Source of the DNA: Aquimarina sp. RZ0
GTDB taxonomy: Bacteria; Bacteroidota; Bacteroidia; Flavobacteriales; Flavobacteriaceae
DNA length: 44,507 nucleotides
Assembly: GCF_008370685.1 (NCBI RefSeq)
Contig: NZ_VTZU01000058.1
Coordinates: 1 to 44,507, forward strand
Direction: 5' to 3'
In this document: positions 1-9,100 of the stretch, piece by piece
Position numbering within the stretch: position 1 is the stretch's first letter
Layout: the number at the start of each line of letters is the position of its first letter
Made by a program: the position numbers and the translations under genes
The notes under the pieces: generated by a model
The model's input: the letters and a program-made list of their open reading frames with translations, nothing else
What the model was told of the DNA's origin: nothing
Databases searched by the model: none

Positions 1-63
1 CTCGTGCTTACTAAAAAAAGCAGCAACACTTTAAAAAACGGCCTTGCAAAGAGCTAAAGTTAA

Positions 64-156
64 TACCCAGTAAATTACGAATTTTACGTTAGCCTACGTA
101 CTGAAGTTTCTGGGGTCTATGAGGGATTGATTGTAACGACAAAAGTTAAGAACTAA
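64..156 (+). other. Possible tail of a decayed or upstream coding region
   Basis: From 64 to the TAA at 154-156 one frame reads as 30 plausible codons ending in GLIVTTKVKN, rich in beta-strand residues. Two in-frame stops (55-57 and 61-63) sit just before it and no start codon is visible. It may be the end of a broken gene or simply chance. Nothing else was recognised in the first 172 bases, which also form the leader of the glycosyltransferase gene. Confidence 0.2.
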
Positions 157-172
157 ATAACACATATATTAA

Positions 173-1207
173 ATGACACAAGAATTAGGTATAACAAAAA
201 AGCAAAGCTTTCATTTTAACATTCCAAAAAAGAAGCCGAAAATTGCCTACTTCATATTAGTTCACCATTTCCCTAGACAGTTCAAACGATTGTTCAAAGC
301 CATTTACCATCCAGAAAACCATTACTTAATCCATATCGACCAAAAAACAGATATCAATATAAAAAAGGATATTAAAGCTTTTATAGAAGATTACTCCAAC
401 GCTTATGTCTTAAAAAATGAAAATATAGTATGTGGTGGATACAGCATGGTACAGTCTCAAATTAATGGAATGAAGTACCTTTTAAACCGTTGTCTGAAAT
501 GGGATTTTTTTATTAATCTAAGCGATCAGGATTTCCCTTTGAAATCTCAAGATTTTATCCTTGATTTTTTGAACAGGAATAAAGGGAAAAACTTCATAAA
601 AATAGTCAATCAAATTATGGAACGACCTAGTACGCCGAACCGCGTTGAAAACTATTTTCAGGAGATAGATATTGGCTTTTCGGGGATACCCTATAAAAGA
701 TCTTTCATGAAAAATGTGACCTCGTATGTCGGCGGACAATGGATGATCTTGACCAGAGCATGCTGCGAATTTATCTGTGAGAGTCCCGAAGTGAAAAAGT
801 TTGAAGATTTCTATCATAAGATCCTAATTGCTGATGAATCATTTTTTCAAACTGCACTAATGAATACTTCATTCAAAGAAACAATCATAAACGATGATAA
901 AAGAGTTGTTATATGGATAGCTGATGGTGATATAAAATTGAAACCAAAAACTTTGACAGGATCGGATATTGACTTTTTAATGCAAGGAGATAACTTATTT
1001 GCCCGAAAATTTGATGAAAGAGTTGATGAATCTATATTGGATACTTTGGAGAAAGTTTTGACAACAAATCAAATAATAAATAATTCTAATAGTATTGATT
1101 TTAACCTTGTTCAAACGCTTAATATTGATACAAAAAAAAGTGCCCTATTAGATCCAGAAACAATCATAAGTCCATCAACGAAACAAATGCTTAATGGGAA
1201 CAAATAA
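173..1207 (+). CDS. GT14 family (core-2/I-branching type) beta-1,6-N-acetylglucosaminyltransferase-like protein
   Basis: The 344-residue protein has the features of bacterial core-2/I-branching enzyme-like glycosyltransferases. Near residue 25 is the segment IAYFILVHHFPRQFKRLF, followed by a YLIHIDQKTD stretch (about 51-60). The hallmark NLSDQDFPLKS segment lies around residue 115-125, and GGQWMILTRACCEFI lies near 187-201. Family members transfer a sugar from a nucleotide donor; the acceptor here is unknown. No signal peptide or membrane segment is obvious, so it is probably cytoplasmic. The last 60 residues extend beyond the conserved core and are low in motifs. The ATG at 173 fits the start of homology. 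It is followed after 8 bp by the CsbD-like gene and then groES, so the three may be co-transcribed, although a functional link is not evident. Family call good, substrate unknown. Confidence 0.8.
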   Translation: MTQELGITKKQSFHFNIPKKKPKIAYFILVHHFPRQFKRLFKAIYHPENHYLIHIDQKTDINIKKDIKAFIEDYSNAYVLKNENIVCGGYSMVQSQINGMKYLLNRCLKWDFFINLSDQDFPLKSQDFILDFLNRNKGKNFIKIVNQIMERPSTPNRVENYFQEIDIGFSGIPYKRSFMKNVTSYVGGQWMILTRACCEFICESPEVKKFEDFYHKILIADESFFQTALMNTSFKETIINDDKRVVIWIADGDIKLKPKTLTGSDIDFLMQGDNLFARKFDERVDESILDTLEKVLTTNQIINNSNSIDFNLVQTLNIDTKKSALLDPETIISPSTKQMLNGNK

Positions 1208-1215
1208 ATATTAAA

Positions 1216-1410
1216 ATGACTAAAACGAATATTACAAGAAGTTGGCGAGAACAAAAGGTAATGCTCAAACGGAGATTTCCTTTTCTATCCGACAAGGATT
1301 TTGACTTTAAAGATGAGCAAAAAGAAATGATGCTTGATAATCTTGAAGTTAAACTTAAGAAAACCAGAGCAGAGTTAGAATTGCTTTTTGCTGAGCTCCA
1401 AACCTATTGA
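1216..1410 (+). CDS. CsbD-like small stress protein
   Basis: This is a 64-residue acidic/basic helical protein. The pattern WREQKVMLKRRFPFLSDKDFDF, then a helix rich in Lys and Glu (LEVKLKKTRAELELL), matches the flavobacterial CsbD-like family. Members are small hydrophilic proteins often induced by general stress; no enzymatic activity is established. The gene begins 8 bp after the glycosyltransferase stop and ends 19 bp before groES, so the three probably form one transcript. Length is typical for the family. Confidence 0.65.
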   Translation: MTKTNITRSWREQKVMLKRRFPFLSDKDFDFKDEQKEMMLDNLEVKLKKTRAELELLFAELQTY

Positions 1411-1429
1411 ACCGTAATTAAGAAAAAAA

Positions 1430-1735
1430 ATGATGCATAAATTCAAAATACAACCGCTAGCCGATGGGGTATTGGTAAAAGCCGATATAGCAGAAAAAAA
1501 ATCAAAGGGGGGCATTATCATCCCTGATACTGCTAAGGAAAAACCTCAAAAGGGAATCGTATTAGCCGTAGGAAAAGGTAAAAAAGATGAACCCATGACT
1601 GTAAAAGTTGGTGATGCCGTATTATATGGAAAGTATTCTGGAACGGAAATTACTATTGAGGGTATTGATGCGCTTATTATGAAAGAGTCGGACATCTTTG
1701 GCATTATTCAACCAACTACTTTAGAACTTATATAA
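1430..1735 (+). CDS. groES: Stand-alone GroES-type co-chaperonin
   Basis: This 101-residue protein is GroES/Cpn10. It has the N-terminal KIQPLADGVLVK strand, the mobile loop around residues 23-34 (EKKSKGGIIIPD), the GIVLAVGKGKKD segment and the closing strands GDAVLYGKYSGTEI and DALIMKESDIFGII. GroES caps the GroEL ring during ATP-driven folding in the cytosol. No groEL gene follows; the next gene is on the opposite strand. This may therefore be a second GroES copy, or one separated from groEL. MMHKF allows two adjacent Met starts. The final residues QPTTLELI extend slightly past the usual C-terminus. Confidence 0.9.
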   Translation: MMHKFKIQPLADGVLVKADIAEKKSKGGIIIPDTAKEKPQKGIVLAVGKGKKDEPMTVKVGDAVLYGKYSGTEITIEGIDALIMKESDIFGIIQPTTLELI

Positions 1736-1854
1736 GAATATTGAAACAGATATATGAGAAAAGAATATATATTTTAGCTAAAGTGCTACGTGAGTATACA
1801 TCTGGAAAGATTGTTGAATCGCGTAATAAGAACATTTTTATAAATACAATATGC

Positions 1855-3648
1855 CTAAAGATAAAAGAACACTTTATCTGGATAATTAAGAGCGGCTGAT
1901 TGTACATACGATTCTTTTAAAATACCATAGTTAGCGTATTTCTTATACTTTTCTACCGCCCAACCAATATTGCCATAGTCAAAATGCCAATATTCTTTAT
2001 GATCACATACAAAATCTTCATCCTCGAAAAGTTTCATCAGAAGCTTACGATTTTTCTTTGCTTCTTCACTAATGTCTGGATGTTTGGGATAACATTTTTC
2101 ATTTAAATCAATATGTAGTCCATCGTTGGTTCCAAAATCCAGTACGCATTTCTTTCGCAAATCATAAATCAGGGCATCAACCGCACCTCCTGTTGAATGG
2201 GTAGATTTCTTTTGAGGAGCAATAAATCTAGATACTATCTTGCTAATTTCTTCTACTGTTTTTTTAGGGTATTTCTTTTTCAAAAAATCTGCTTTTTGAT
2301 CCCATAGTTTTTGTTGATGCTCAAATGATCTCCAGGCTGATCTAATAATTAGCTTTTTGCCCTGATTATCCAGAAGTTTACTAATCCGACCTATTTTTTC
2401 ATATACCTCTTTTCTAACTAAATAGCGATAGTTTTTTTGAATGGACTTTTCAAATATTAAATTAAAATCTGAATCCTGAAGACTTATCAATGGAGTGTGA
2501 TCCTCCTTGACAGGTATAATGGCTGTTTTCTTTTTGTGCAACCTGTCTTTTTCTTCTACTATTGCGCAATACTCTTTCGCGCCTATAGGGGTAATGATAT
2601 TTTTAAAAATATAGGATGAATTCATGGCAGTAACTAATGCTCCATACTTTAATGTAAATGATACATCGCTTCCAACTTTTAAGTCCTCTTTTTTGGCATT
2701 GATTATAATGTGATCGCCACCTGCTCCCAGGATTTCGATATCTAATTTAGGAGTTAATCCAGTGACCATTACATCTTGAACACCCATTGCCAAGATAGCT
2801 CGTCTTATTATGCCTTGGTCTTTAAATTTTGGCTTGTTGCCAAAAGCGTCCAGACCGATCTCACCATCTGGTACTGATGATTTGTTTTTCAATTCTATAA
2901 CTTCAGCCACCAACATAAAGGCGTCCTGATAAAGTTTTGGAATCGGTTTTCCTGTTAAAGGTTCATAACCTAAAAATATAGATTCTCCTAATCTCAAATT
3001 ATTTATCCTACCAACATCTTTTGTAGTGCTGAACCAATTATAATTAGCTGAGTTTCCTCCTGAGATCATAGATAGCTTTATATGGAACTTTTTTTCAATA
3101 TTAATAGCAATAGAAGACAGTAATTCCATCTTTTCTGCTGTAGGCTTAACTCCCGAAAAACAAGCAAGGTTTGTACCTATCCCAGTGAGTTTAATCCCTT
3201 GAAGACTTAATACTTTTTCAATGGTATTTTCGAGTTGGGATGGCATTATTCCTTCGCGCAAATCTCCTAATTCTACCATGATTATGATCTTATGTATCTT
3301 ACCATGTATGATAGCAAATTCTGAAAGTTTTTTTATAACAGACAACTCCGAATTTAAACTCATATCAATATCTAATACTACTGATTCTGCCTGACTTATC
3401 ATGGGTGTCCTAATCAATAAAAAAGAAGCTTTCACTCCAGCGTCACGCATTTTTTTGATATTTGCGATTCTTGAGTCAGCAAGAATTTTAACCCCACTCT
3501 TTACCAAAATATTGGCAATATGTGGATGCGCACAAACACCTTTAGTAACAGCAATTATATCTATACCTTTTGACCTAAAAAGGGTACTCAAAGTCTTAGC
3601 GTTATGAGCGATCTTGCTAAGGTGGATGTCTATTCTTGGGGTTGACAT
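1855..3648 (-). CDS. Fusion of a fold-III PLP racemase (ornithine/alanine racemase type) with a VanX-type D-Ala-D-Ala dipeptidase
   Basis: This 597-residue protein has two enzymatic halves. Residues 1 to about 375 look like the alanine/ornithine racemase family with a PLP TIM barrel. The PLP lysine is probably K36 in IIAVTKGVC, the sequence style of ornithine racemases rather than biosynthetic Alr. A glycine-rich SGGNSANY phosphate-binding region and the RLGESIFLGYEP segment follow. From about 395 on it resembles M15D zinc dipeptidases (VanX/DdpX). Ligands and catalytic residues are visible as STHSTGGAVD (H484, D491) and EYWHF (E552, H555). No signal peptide is present, so the product is cytosolic, as for VanX. 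The start overlaps the end of the upstream DUF1611 gene by 19 bp, which suggests translational coupling. A reasonable inference is release and racemisation of D-amino acids from dipeptides. The true substrate is unknown and the fusion is uncommon in my experience. Confidence 0.82.
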   Translation of the reverse strand: MSTPRIDIHLSKIAHNAKTLSTLFRSKGIDIIAVTKGVCAHPHIANILVKSGVKILADSRIANIKKMRDAGVKASFLLIRTPMISQAESVVLDIDMSLNSELSVIKKLSEFAIIHGKIHKIIIMVELGDLREGIMPSQLENTIEKVLSLQGIKLTGIGTNLACFSGVKPTAEKMELLSSIAINIEKKFHIKLSMISGGNSANYNWFSTTKDVGRINNLRLGESIFLGYEPLTGKPIPKLYQDAFMLVAEVIELKNKSSVPDGEIGLDAFGNKPKFKDQGIIRRAILAMGVQDVMVTGLTPKLDIEILGAGGDHIIINAKKEDLKVGSDVSFTLKYGALVTAMNSSYIFKNIITPIGAKEYCAIVEEKDRLHKKKTAIIPVKEDHTPLISLQDSDFNLIFEKSIQKNYRYLVRKEVYEKIGRISKLLDNQGKKLIIRSAWRSFEHQQKLWDQKADFLKKKYPKKTVEEISKIVSRFIAPQKKSTHSTGGAVDALIYDLRKKCVLDFGTNDGLHIDLNEKCYPKHPDISEEAKKNRKLLMKLFEDEDFVCDHKEYWHFDYGNIGWAVEKYKKYANYGILKESYVQSAALNYPDKVFFYL

Positions 3649-4721
3649 AATAGAGGATTGACACGAATTAAATCAGGAAATATTTCATGAAGTTTTTCTA
3701 TCAGCTTGCTGCAGTCATTTTTTAAGACATCAGTGACAGGTAATTGATACTTATCTTCATAAGCCTTTGTTGTACTTTCAATTTCTTGGTCATTCATTTC
3801 TTCATGATTGATAGTGATTGCAATTACTTTGGATCCTGAGAAAACTTCTAACATTTTTATTTCGCTTTCAAGTGTTGGCATTGGGATTTTAGGAAAATCA
3901 CATCTGGTAAGCCTTTTTGGTGGATGTTGGAGGATAATAGCCTTAGGCATAGCACCTCTAATGATTGCACTTGAGGAGGTAAATGCAGGATGACTAAGCG
4001 CTCCCTGCCCCTCTACTACAATAATATCGGGTTGTTCTTTGAGTGCTTCCAGAATAGCATTTTCAACTTCTCCAGTTGCAAAGCCAGAACTTAGCATATC
4101 TATCGCAATACCGTATTTTGAACCTTGAAGTATTCCTGTCTGACCTGTAGTTATGAAGATGGCGTTTAAACCTTCTTTTTTTAGAGCTTCTACTAACTTA
4201 AGTGCTGTAGTTCGCTTACCAACTGCACAATCTGTACCAGATACTGTTATTATAGGGGTTTGAACGTCTCTTATCTGTCCTGTAAAGTTGTGGAGATTTT
4301 CTTTTGAAGGTGGTTTTCTTACATCAAAAATGGATACGTTGTATTTTTTTGCGAGATTCATACAAACTTCGTCATCCGAAAGAAACTCTGGAAGTCCGTT
4401 TACAATATGCATTCCAGTCTTAATGGCAGTGTGAATAATTTTTTTCTCATCATCACTAAGTAATGGCTCAAGGGGAGCAATTCCGTAGATAAAGTATTCT
4501 GGAGCACTATCTAATATTTGAATAGCGTGGTTGAAATTCTGGAATATTGGTATCCCATTTTTAGTTCCATCGAGATACTCACCTGCATCAAGACCTGATT
4601 TGCTGCTATCTATAATACCAACGATTTCATACTTCCCAGAATGTCTGACAAGACCATTTGCAACTTTACCATCCAATTTGCCAAATTCGTTTTCGCAATA
4701 AACTATTGCCGATGTTTTCAT
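3630..4721 (-). CDS. DUF1611 (DgcN-type) P-loop protein, putative amino-acid N-acyltransferase
   Basis: The 363-residue protein fits DUF1611. An N-terminal Rossmann-like domain (about 1-140) is followed by a P-loop domain starting ITVSGTDCAVGKRTTALKL (about 158-176), with a Walker A-like GTDCAVGKRT. Further motifs are IFITTGQTGILQG and the IVVEGQGALSHPAF strand-loop. DgcN, a characterised member, N-acylates D-glutamate so that the enolase-type epimerase DgcA can invert it. Here the partner gene, overlapping by 19 bp, instead encodes a PLP-type racemase fused to a dipeptidase. Assignment to a D-amino-acid pathway therefore rests on family and context; the exact reaction is inference. A 60-residue protein gene lies 42 bp upstream on the same strand and probably shares the promoter. 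Confidence 0.75.
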   Translation of the reverse strand: MKTSAIVYCENEFGKLDGKVANGLVRHSGKYEIVGIIDSSKSGLDAGEYLDGTKNGIPIFQNFNHAIQILDSAPEYFIYGIAPLEPLLSDDEKKIIHTAIKTGMHIVNGLPEFLSDDEVCMNLAKKYNVSIFDVRKPPSKENLHNFTGQIRDVQTPIITVSGTDCAVGKRTTALKLVEALKKEGLNAIFITTGQTGILQGSKYGIAIDMLSSGFATGEVENAILEALKEQPDIIVVEGQGALSHPAFTSSSAIIRGAMPKAIILQHPPKRLTRCDFPKIPMPTLESEIKMLEVFSGSKVIAITINHEEMNDQEIESTTKAYEDKYQLPVTDVLKNDCSKLIEKLHEIFPDLIRVNPLLCQPQE

Positions 4722-4763
4722 ATTTAAGTGATGTAAGATTAGTAAATTAACGTCAGAAAGATT

Positions 4764-4946
4764 TTAACTTCCTACTAGTGCTCTTCCATGCAAACCCAAT
4801 TCCCATCTATCAGGATCATTTTGAAATCCGCAGTAATATATTCCATCAATATATCGCTTTACTATCAGCGAAATACTAGGGTTTATTTTAGTGAATACTG
4901 TATCACCTACTTCATATTTTAGAATTACATTTTTATTCAGTTTCAT
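4764..4946 (-). CDS. Small conserved-type protein, SH3-like beta fold suspected
   Basis: This 60-residue ORF begins MKLNKNVILKYEVGDTVF and has a clear KINPSISLIVKRYIDGIYYC core followed by DPDRWELGLHGRALV. The alternation of short beta strands and the VGDxV opening recall small DUF2158/KOW-like barrels found in Bacteroidota. I do not recognise a function. It is the first gene of the - strand unit leading into the DUF1611 protein (42 bp gap), so it may be co-expressed with the D-amino-acid genes. Coding quality is good and the start is unambiguous. Confidence 0.5.
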   Translation of the reverse strand: MKLNKNVILKYEVGDTVFTKINPSISLIVKRYIDGIYYCGFQNDPDRWELGLHGRALVGS

Positions 4947-5267
4947 AATTAATATTTGAAGAGGCTATTTTTTTATTTCTTTTGACCCCCAGAGAATTAG
5001 TTTATGAATAAATAACCTCTGAGGATACAAAGAATCAGCAATAATAAAGACAATAGTAAAATCCTATAACGAATGGCTTTAAACGATATATTATTTACTC
5101 TTGCTTTTTTTTACATTTTAAAACTGTTTTAATAAATTAATTTATAGTGATATATATAACATTTCGTTCTATTTATTTATTCATTGAAAAAATACCTAAA
5201 GGATAGTTCATAGTTATTCTTTTGAAGTTTTTGTTCTTTGTGAAATGAATTTTATTCAAATTAAAAA

Positions 5268-5298
5268 AGGCAGAGTTTTAATTTCTGCCTCTTTTTTT
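5268..5298 (+). terminator. Orphan rho-independent terminator
   Basis: A 7-bp stem (AGGCAGA with TCTGCCT) closes a 9-base loop and is followed by C and seven Ts. It is preceded by six As, so it could also work on the - strand. No protein gene ends nearby, so it may terminate an unrecognised small RNA. Confidence 0.5.
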
Positions 5299-5833
5299 AC
5301 CTGAAAATGTTTTGTAGTATATATCAAATACTACTCATCCATTATCATTTTGGTAATTCTAGGTCGTTCAGGTCTGAAACAATTACGTTTAAGTATAAAA
5401 CTTAATTATGATTTCTACTACAAAGGTCTTTATAATTAACTAATGTAAGGTTATACAATAGAAATTGAATGTTACATAAATCATAGGTTTTGGATTTTTA
5501 AATGCTTTTGGAGCTCAGTTCAGAAGAGTCCAAAATGTAGAATTCTTCCTTTTTAGATTAATTAAAATATATGCATAAACGCAAGAATTAGTCTTGATCC
5601 AAAAAAACCTAAGGCTATCAACTAAAATGATTCGCAATTCGATGATTATCTTAGCTCACTCGGGTACTTCACCCGAAGGACATAATTTTAAAAAATGGAA
5701 GTATTGATTAATTTCAAAGTCCAAATTACATATATCTAATTAATTATCAAGTACTTATGATAATATCGCTAACTCTAAAAAGTGAACCTATTTGTAGAGA
5801 AAAATCCCTCTCATCGGATTTTTTTAATGAAAA

Positions 5834-5859
5834 CTGTACGTAAATGCTGTACGTAAATC
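5834..5859. repeat. 13-bp tandem duplication
   Basis: CTGTACGTAAATG is immediately repeated as CTGTACGTAAATC, 12 of 13 bases identical. It lies about 75 bp outside the left attachment repeat. No function is assigned. Confidence 0.5.
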
Positions 5860-5904
5860 TAAAAAAGCAACGTTTTTCAAGAAGAAAAATGCCCTAAAAC
5901 AAAA

Positions 5905-5931
5905 ATAACCACTTCATTTTGAAGTGGTTAT
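5905..5931 (-). terminator. Displaced original terminator of the initiator tRNA
   Basis: This is a perfect 11-bp hairpin (ATAACCACTTC with GAAGTGGTTAT) around a 5-base loop. Read on the - strand it is followed by TTTTTGTTTT. It sits 3 bp beyond the left copy of the tRNA 3' end (5935-5978). This is where the tRNA terminator would be expected before the island was inserted. Confidence 0.65.
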
Positions 5932-5934
5932 CGT

Positions 5935-5978
5935 AGTAGCGGGAACAGGACTCGAACCTGTGACCTTCGGGTTATGAG
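5935..5978 (-). repeat. attL: 44-bp copy of the tRNA-fMet 3' half
   Basis: These 44 bases are identical to 18776-18819 and run from just past the tRNA 3' end through the anticodon loop. After them the sequence departs from tRNA (GGCGAATATC instead of CCCGACGAGC). The result is a tRNA fragment, not a gene. Confidence 0.85.
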
Positions 5979-6187
5979 GGCGAATATCATTAATTTAAAA
6001 CACTGATTATCAATTGATTAATTTTTAAAAAAGTGTAAAAACGTGAAAAAACGGTAAAAAACCCACCACCAGAACCCCCCACCTGAAAAGTTAAAAAAAC
6101 AGGTATTCATGTACCAAATCAATATATTCACTTTATTTGGGTTTATGTTTGATCTAGAAAAGGTTCTTTTTAAGCCTAAGTCACTTA

Positions 6188-9100
6188 CTAAACAATGGCC
6201 ACTTTTAATTCTTTAATAAATCTTTCTATCTCGGAATTATGCTGTACTAAAGGCAATGTCCAATAGGCTATTTCTCTTGGATCATAATTTTCAATTTCTA
6301 AAATTTTATTTATCGTATAAGCCATGGTATCATAATCAGATGCATTAGGAATATTTCGAGGCTTTTGTAAGTCCCAAGCAGCAAGAGCAAAAATTATTGG
6401 AATGTTTAAAGTACTATAGGAGTTATATCGACCCACCTGCATCTCCCCTGGTCTACGAAGATGAGCATCGTTATGTTTAGTTCCGGATGTACTATAAGCT
6501 TGAGGCATTAAATAATCACAAATTCTAGCTAAAAGAGCTCCCCTCCCAGTAAGTTTTACATCTGACGTAAACCCAAGTTTAGTATCACCTAATTGATTTT
6601 TAAAATTATCTCTTAAATAATTTGAACACCATTGATGTTGACTTCCAATTTTTCTCCAATTCTTCTCTGCATCAAGAAGGACAGACTTTATTCTAAATTC
6701 TTGAACAATTGGTAAAATTTGATCTACAGCATCCCTTATAAACCCTCTAAAAGGACGTGGAAAAAACATTAAGTGAATATTCAAATATAACCCCTCATTC
6801 TGGAAGCTATCGAGGGTTGTTCTTAATCCATCAATAATTTGATTTTGACTTTTATTATCCAAAAACTCAAATGAATTAGGAGAGTTAATTGAGTTCAAGT
6901 GAAAAACAACATCAGTTATTCCAGTATTCTTTATCCTTTGAATCCCTTCTTTTCTGAGATCATCTTTGTAAGGCATACGTGCTCGAGTCCAGCTCCATAT
7001 ATTTGTAAAAAGAGCATTTTCCGAAATTTCAACTTCCTGATTATCATTATTCCCGCTAGAAATTAACTTTTGAATTTTAAAAGACTCTTGAACTCCATCA
7101 GAATCTGTCCTTTCAGCCTCAACAGACTGACCTTTACTTACAGCTTCCGAAGCAATCTCAGAAAGTGATGGCCTGCTTTGCTCTCTTTCAAATTTAGCCT
7201 CATTGCGAATACTTTCGCCACCATCGATTTGTTGTTGTAAATGTTGTCTTGTTAATTTTTTGGCATCTTCATCAGATATAACACCTTCGTTCTTAGCCTT
7301 GTTTATATCACCTTGTATTCCTTTAGCATTTTTAGTATTATGCTGTTGTTTTGCTAAACTAGATGCCATTTCCGCATATTTCTGTGCAGCTTCAGTATTT
7401 GCCTTAAAGGTTTCAATCGCATTACTTTGATTATCAGCTAAGCCAGTAATATCTTTAAACACATCTGATTTGCCGAGTAATTGATTTATACCAGATAATC
7501 CTGCAGCAGGTGCTGGAGCATCAGGAGCGTTCTGAATATTTACTAAAGGTTGAGCAAAATCTTTATATTGAGGTTTATACTCATTTATTGTTGGGGTAGG
7601 TGTTACGATAGGAGAAATAGATGTAGTCTCTTCAGTTCTAAATTTATCCCAATCTTGAGAAGAGTTTTCCTTAACCATTTCACAGGAATCACAAGAACCT
7701 TGAACCGCTTCCATAAAGACACCTCGTGTTGGCACGCTTATTCTATAAGGAGGGATAGGTGTTAGGGGTTTATAATAATCTAATAAAGAAATTTCTTGGG
7801 TTACATTATCACCAATAGTTTCAAGAATTACATTCTGTCCAACTTTATACCCATCAGCTACTGGAAATACCAAGGAGTTACCTGTAATATTTATTAGTTC
7901 ATTTTTTACAACAGAGGCTATACTTCTCATTTTGCCTTTATGACCTGAGGAAGTGTAAGTTTGAATCGAAAATCCATCTAACAACATATAACGCCTATCT
8001 GGATCTAAATTTTTCCACAACACTTTATTATAATGCTCTAAATTGCTATTAAGATGTTCAATAAGTTCATTTACTAGGTATTCGTCTTCTTTTCGCGGAT
8101 TTAATTTATCCCTTCTTGTTAGAGGAATATAAAGATTAGTGCCGTCTAAAAGATCATCATTTACATAACCATTAAAAATTCTTCCTGTGAAATGGGCAGT
8201 TGAATAGTGCAAACTCACTCTTCCTAAATTTAATTTGATATGATTTTTTAAATCGTATATATCCTCATTATTAGAAATAATGCTTAAATACTTTTCATCT
8301 CCTCCCAAATCCTTTCTAGTTTGTCCAATAGGCCCTGTTGATCGAAAGTTTACATTTATTTTTTTATGCCCTCCAGTATATTTTGTTTCTGTAGAAAAGT
8401 CTAAAGGTAATCCCGCTCCCTCCGGCTTAAATTTATAATCAGTAACAATTTTTGATTCTCCATTAATTGTAACTGTCTTTTTAATTTCTGAAGTGGTTAC
8501 CGAACCGTAATGAATTGAAATGGAATCGACTATTTTAGAAAAAACAATAGGCAAAATATCTTTATAGAAAATTTCATCCCATTCTGCAATTAATCGCCCT
8601 TTAAAATAATAGTCTAACATATCATAAACGGCATCCTCACCAGTATAATCCAAAATCTTGGCATAGGATTCCCATAACAATTTATCTATGTGTCCTCCAT
8701 CAAAGAATTCTTCTCTTTGTATTGAAAAATTCACTCCATTATTTTCAACATTATATGGTCTATGAAAATTGACAACTCTTATACATTGTGCAGCTGGCAC
8801 TGATTGAAAATTATCATCCATTGTCATGAAATGATCGAACATTTTAGCTTTTTCTAATGTTCGAGTTTCAACTTCTTTGAATTTTGGCCCCCAATCCCAA
8901 GGCCAAGGACTGGCGAAAGCTTTTGCCGTTGCTAAAGCATCAAACTCACTATGTTTCGTTATTTTTGTAATAATTGGTAAGGACTTTATTCTGTCGTATT
9001 TTGTTTTAGGTCTTGGCATATTTACATTCATGGAAAATCTTCCCTGAATACTTTCAACATCTCCATCTGCATAAGTTTCTCCTTCTTTAGGAAAATCTAC

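Larger units (their letters stand above)
4947..5904. other. Gene-poor stretch left of the island
   Basis: About 960 bases hold no convincing gene on either strand. Within it I see a strong rho-independent terminator at 5268-5298 with no obvious gene feeding it, a small hairpin (CGGGT/ACCCG) near 5659, and a 13-bp tandem duplication at 5834-5859. It also holds the promoter region of the small - strand gene ending at 4946. An unannotated small RNA ahead of the terminator cannot be excluded. Confidence 0.4.

Noticed and set aside
1741..1899. A TTG-started frame of 52 codons (LKQIYEKRIYILAKVLREY...) after groES
   Set aside because: It overlaps the end of the racemase-dipeptidase gene on the other strand, needs a rare start and resembles no family.
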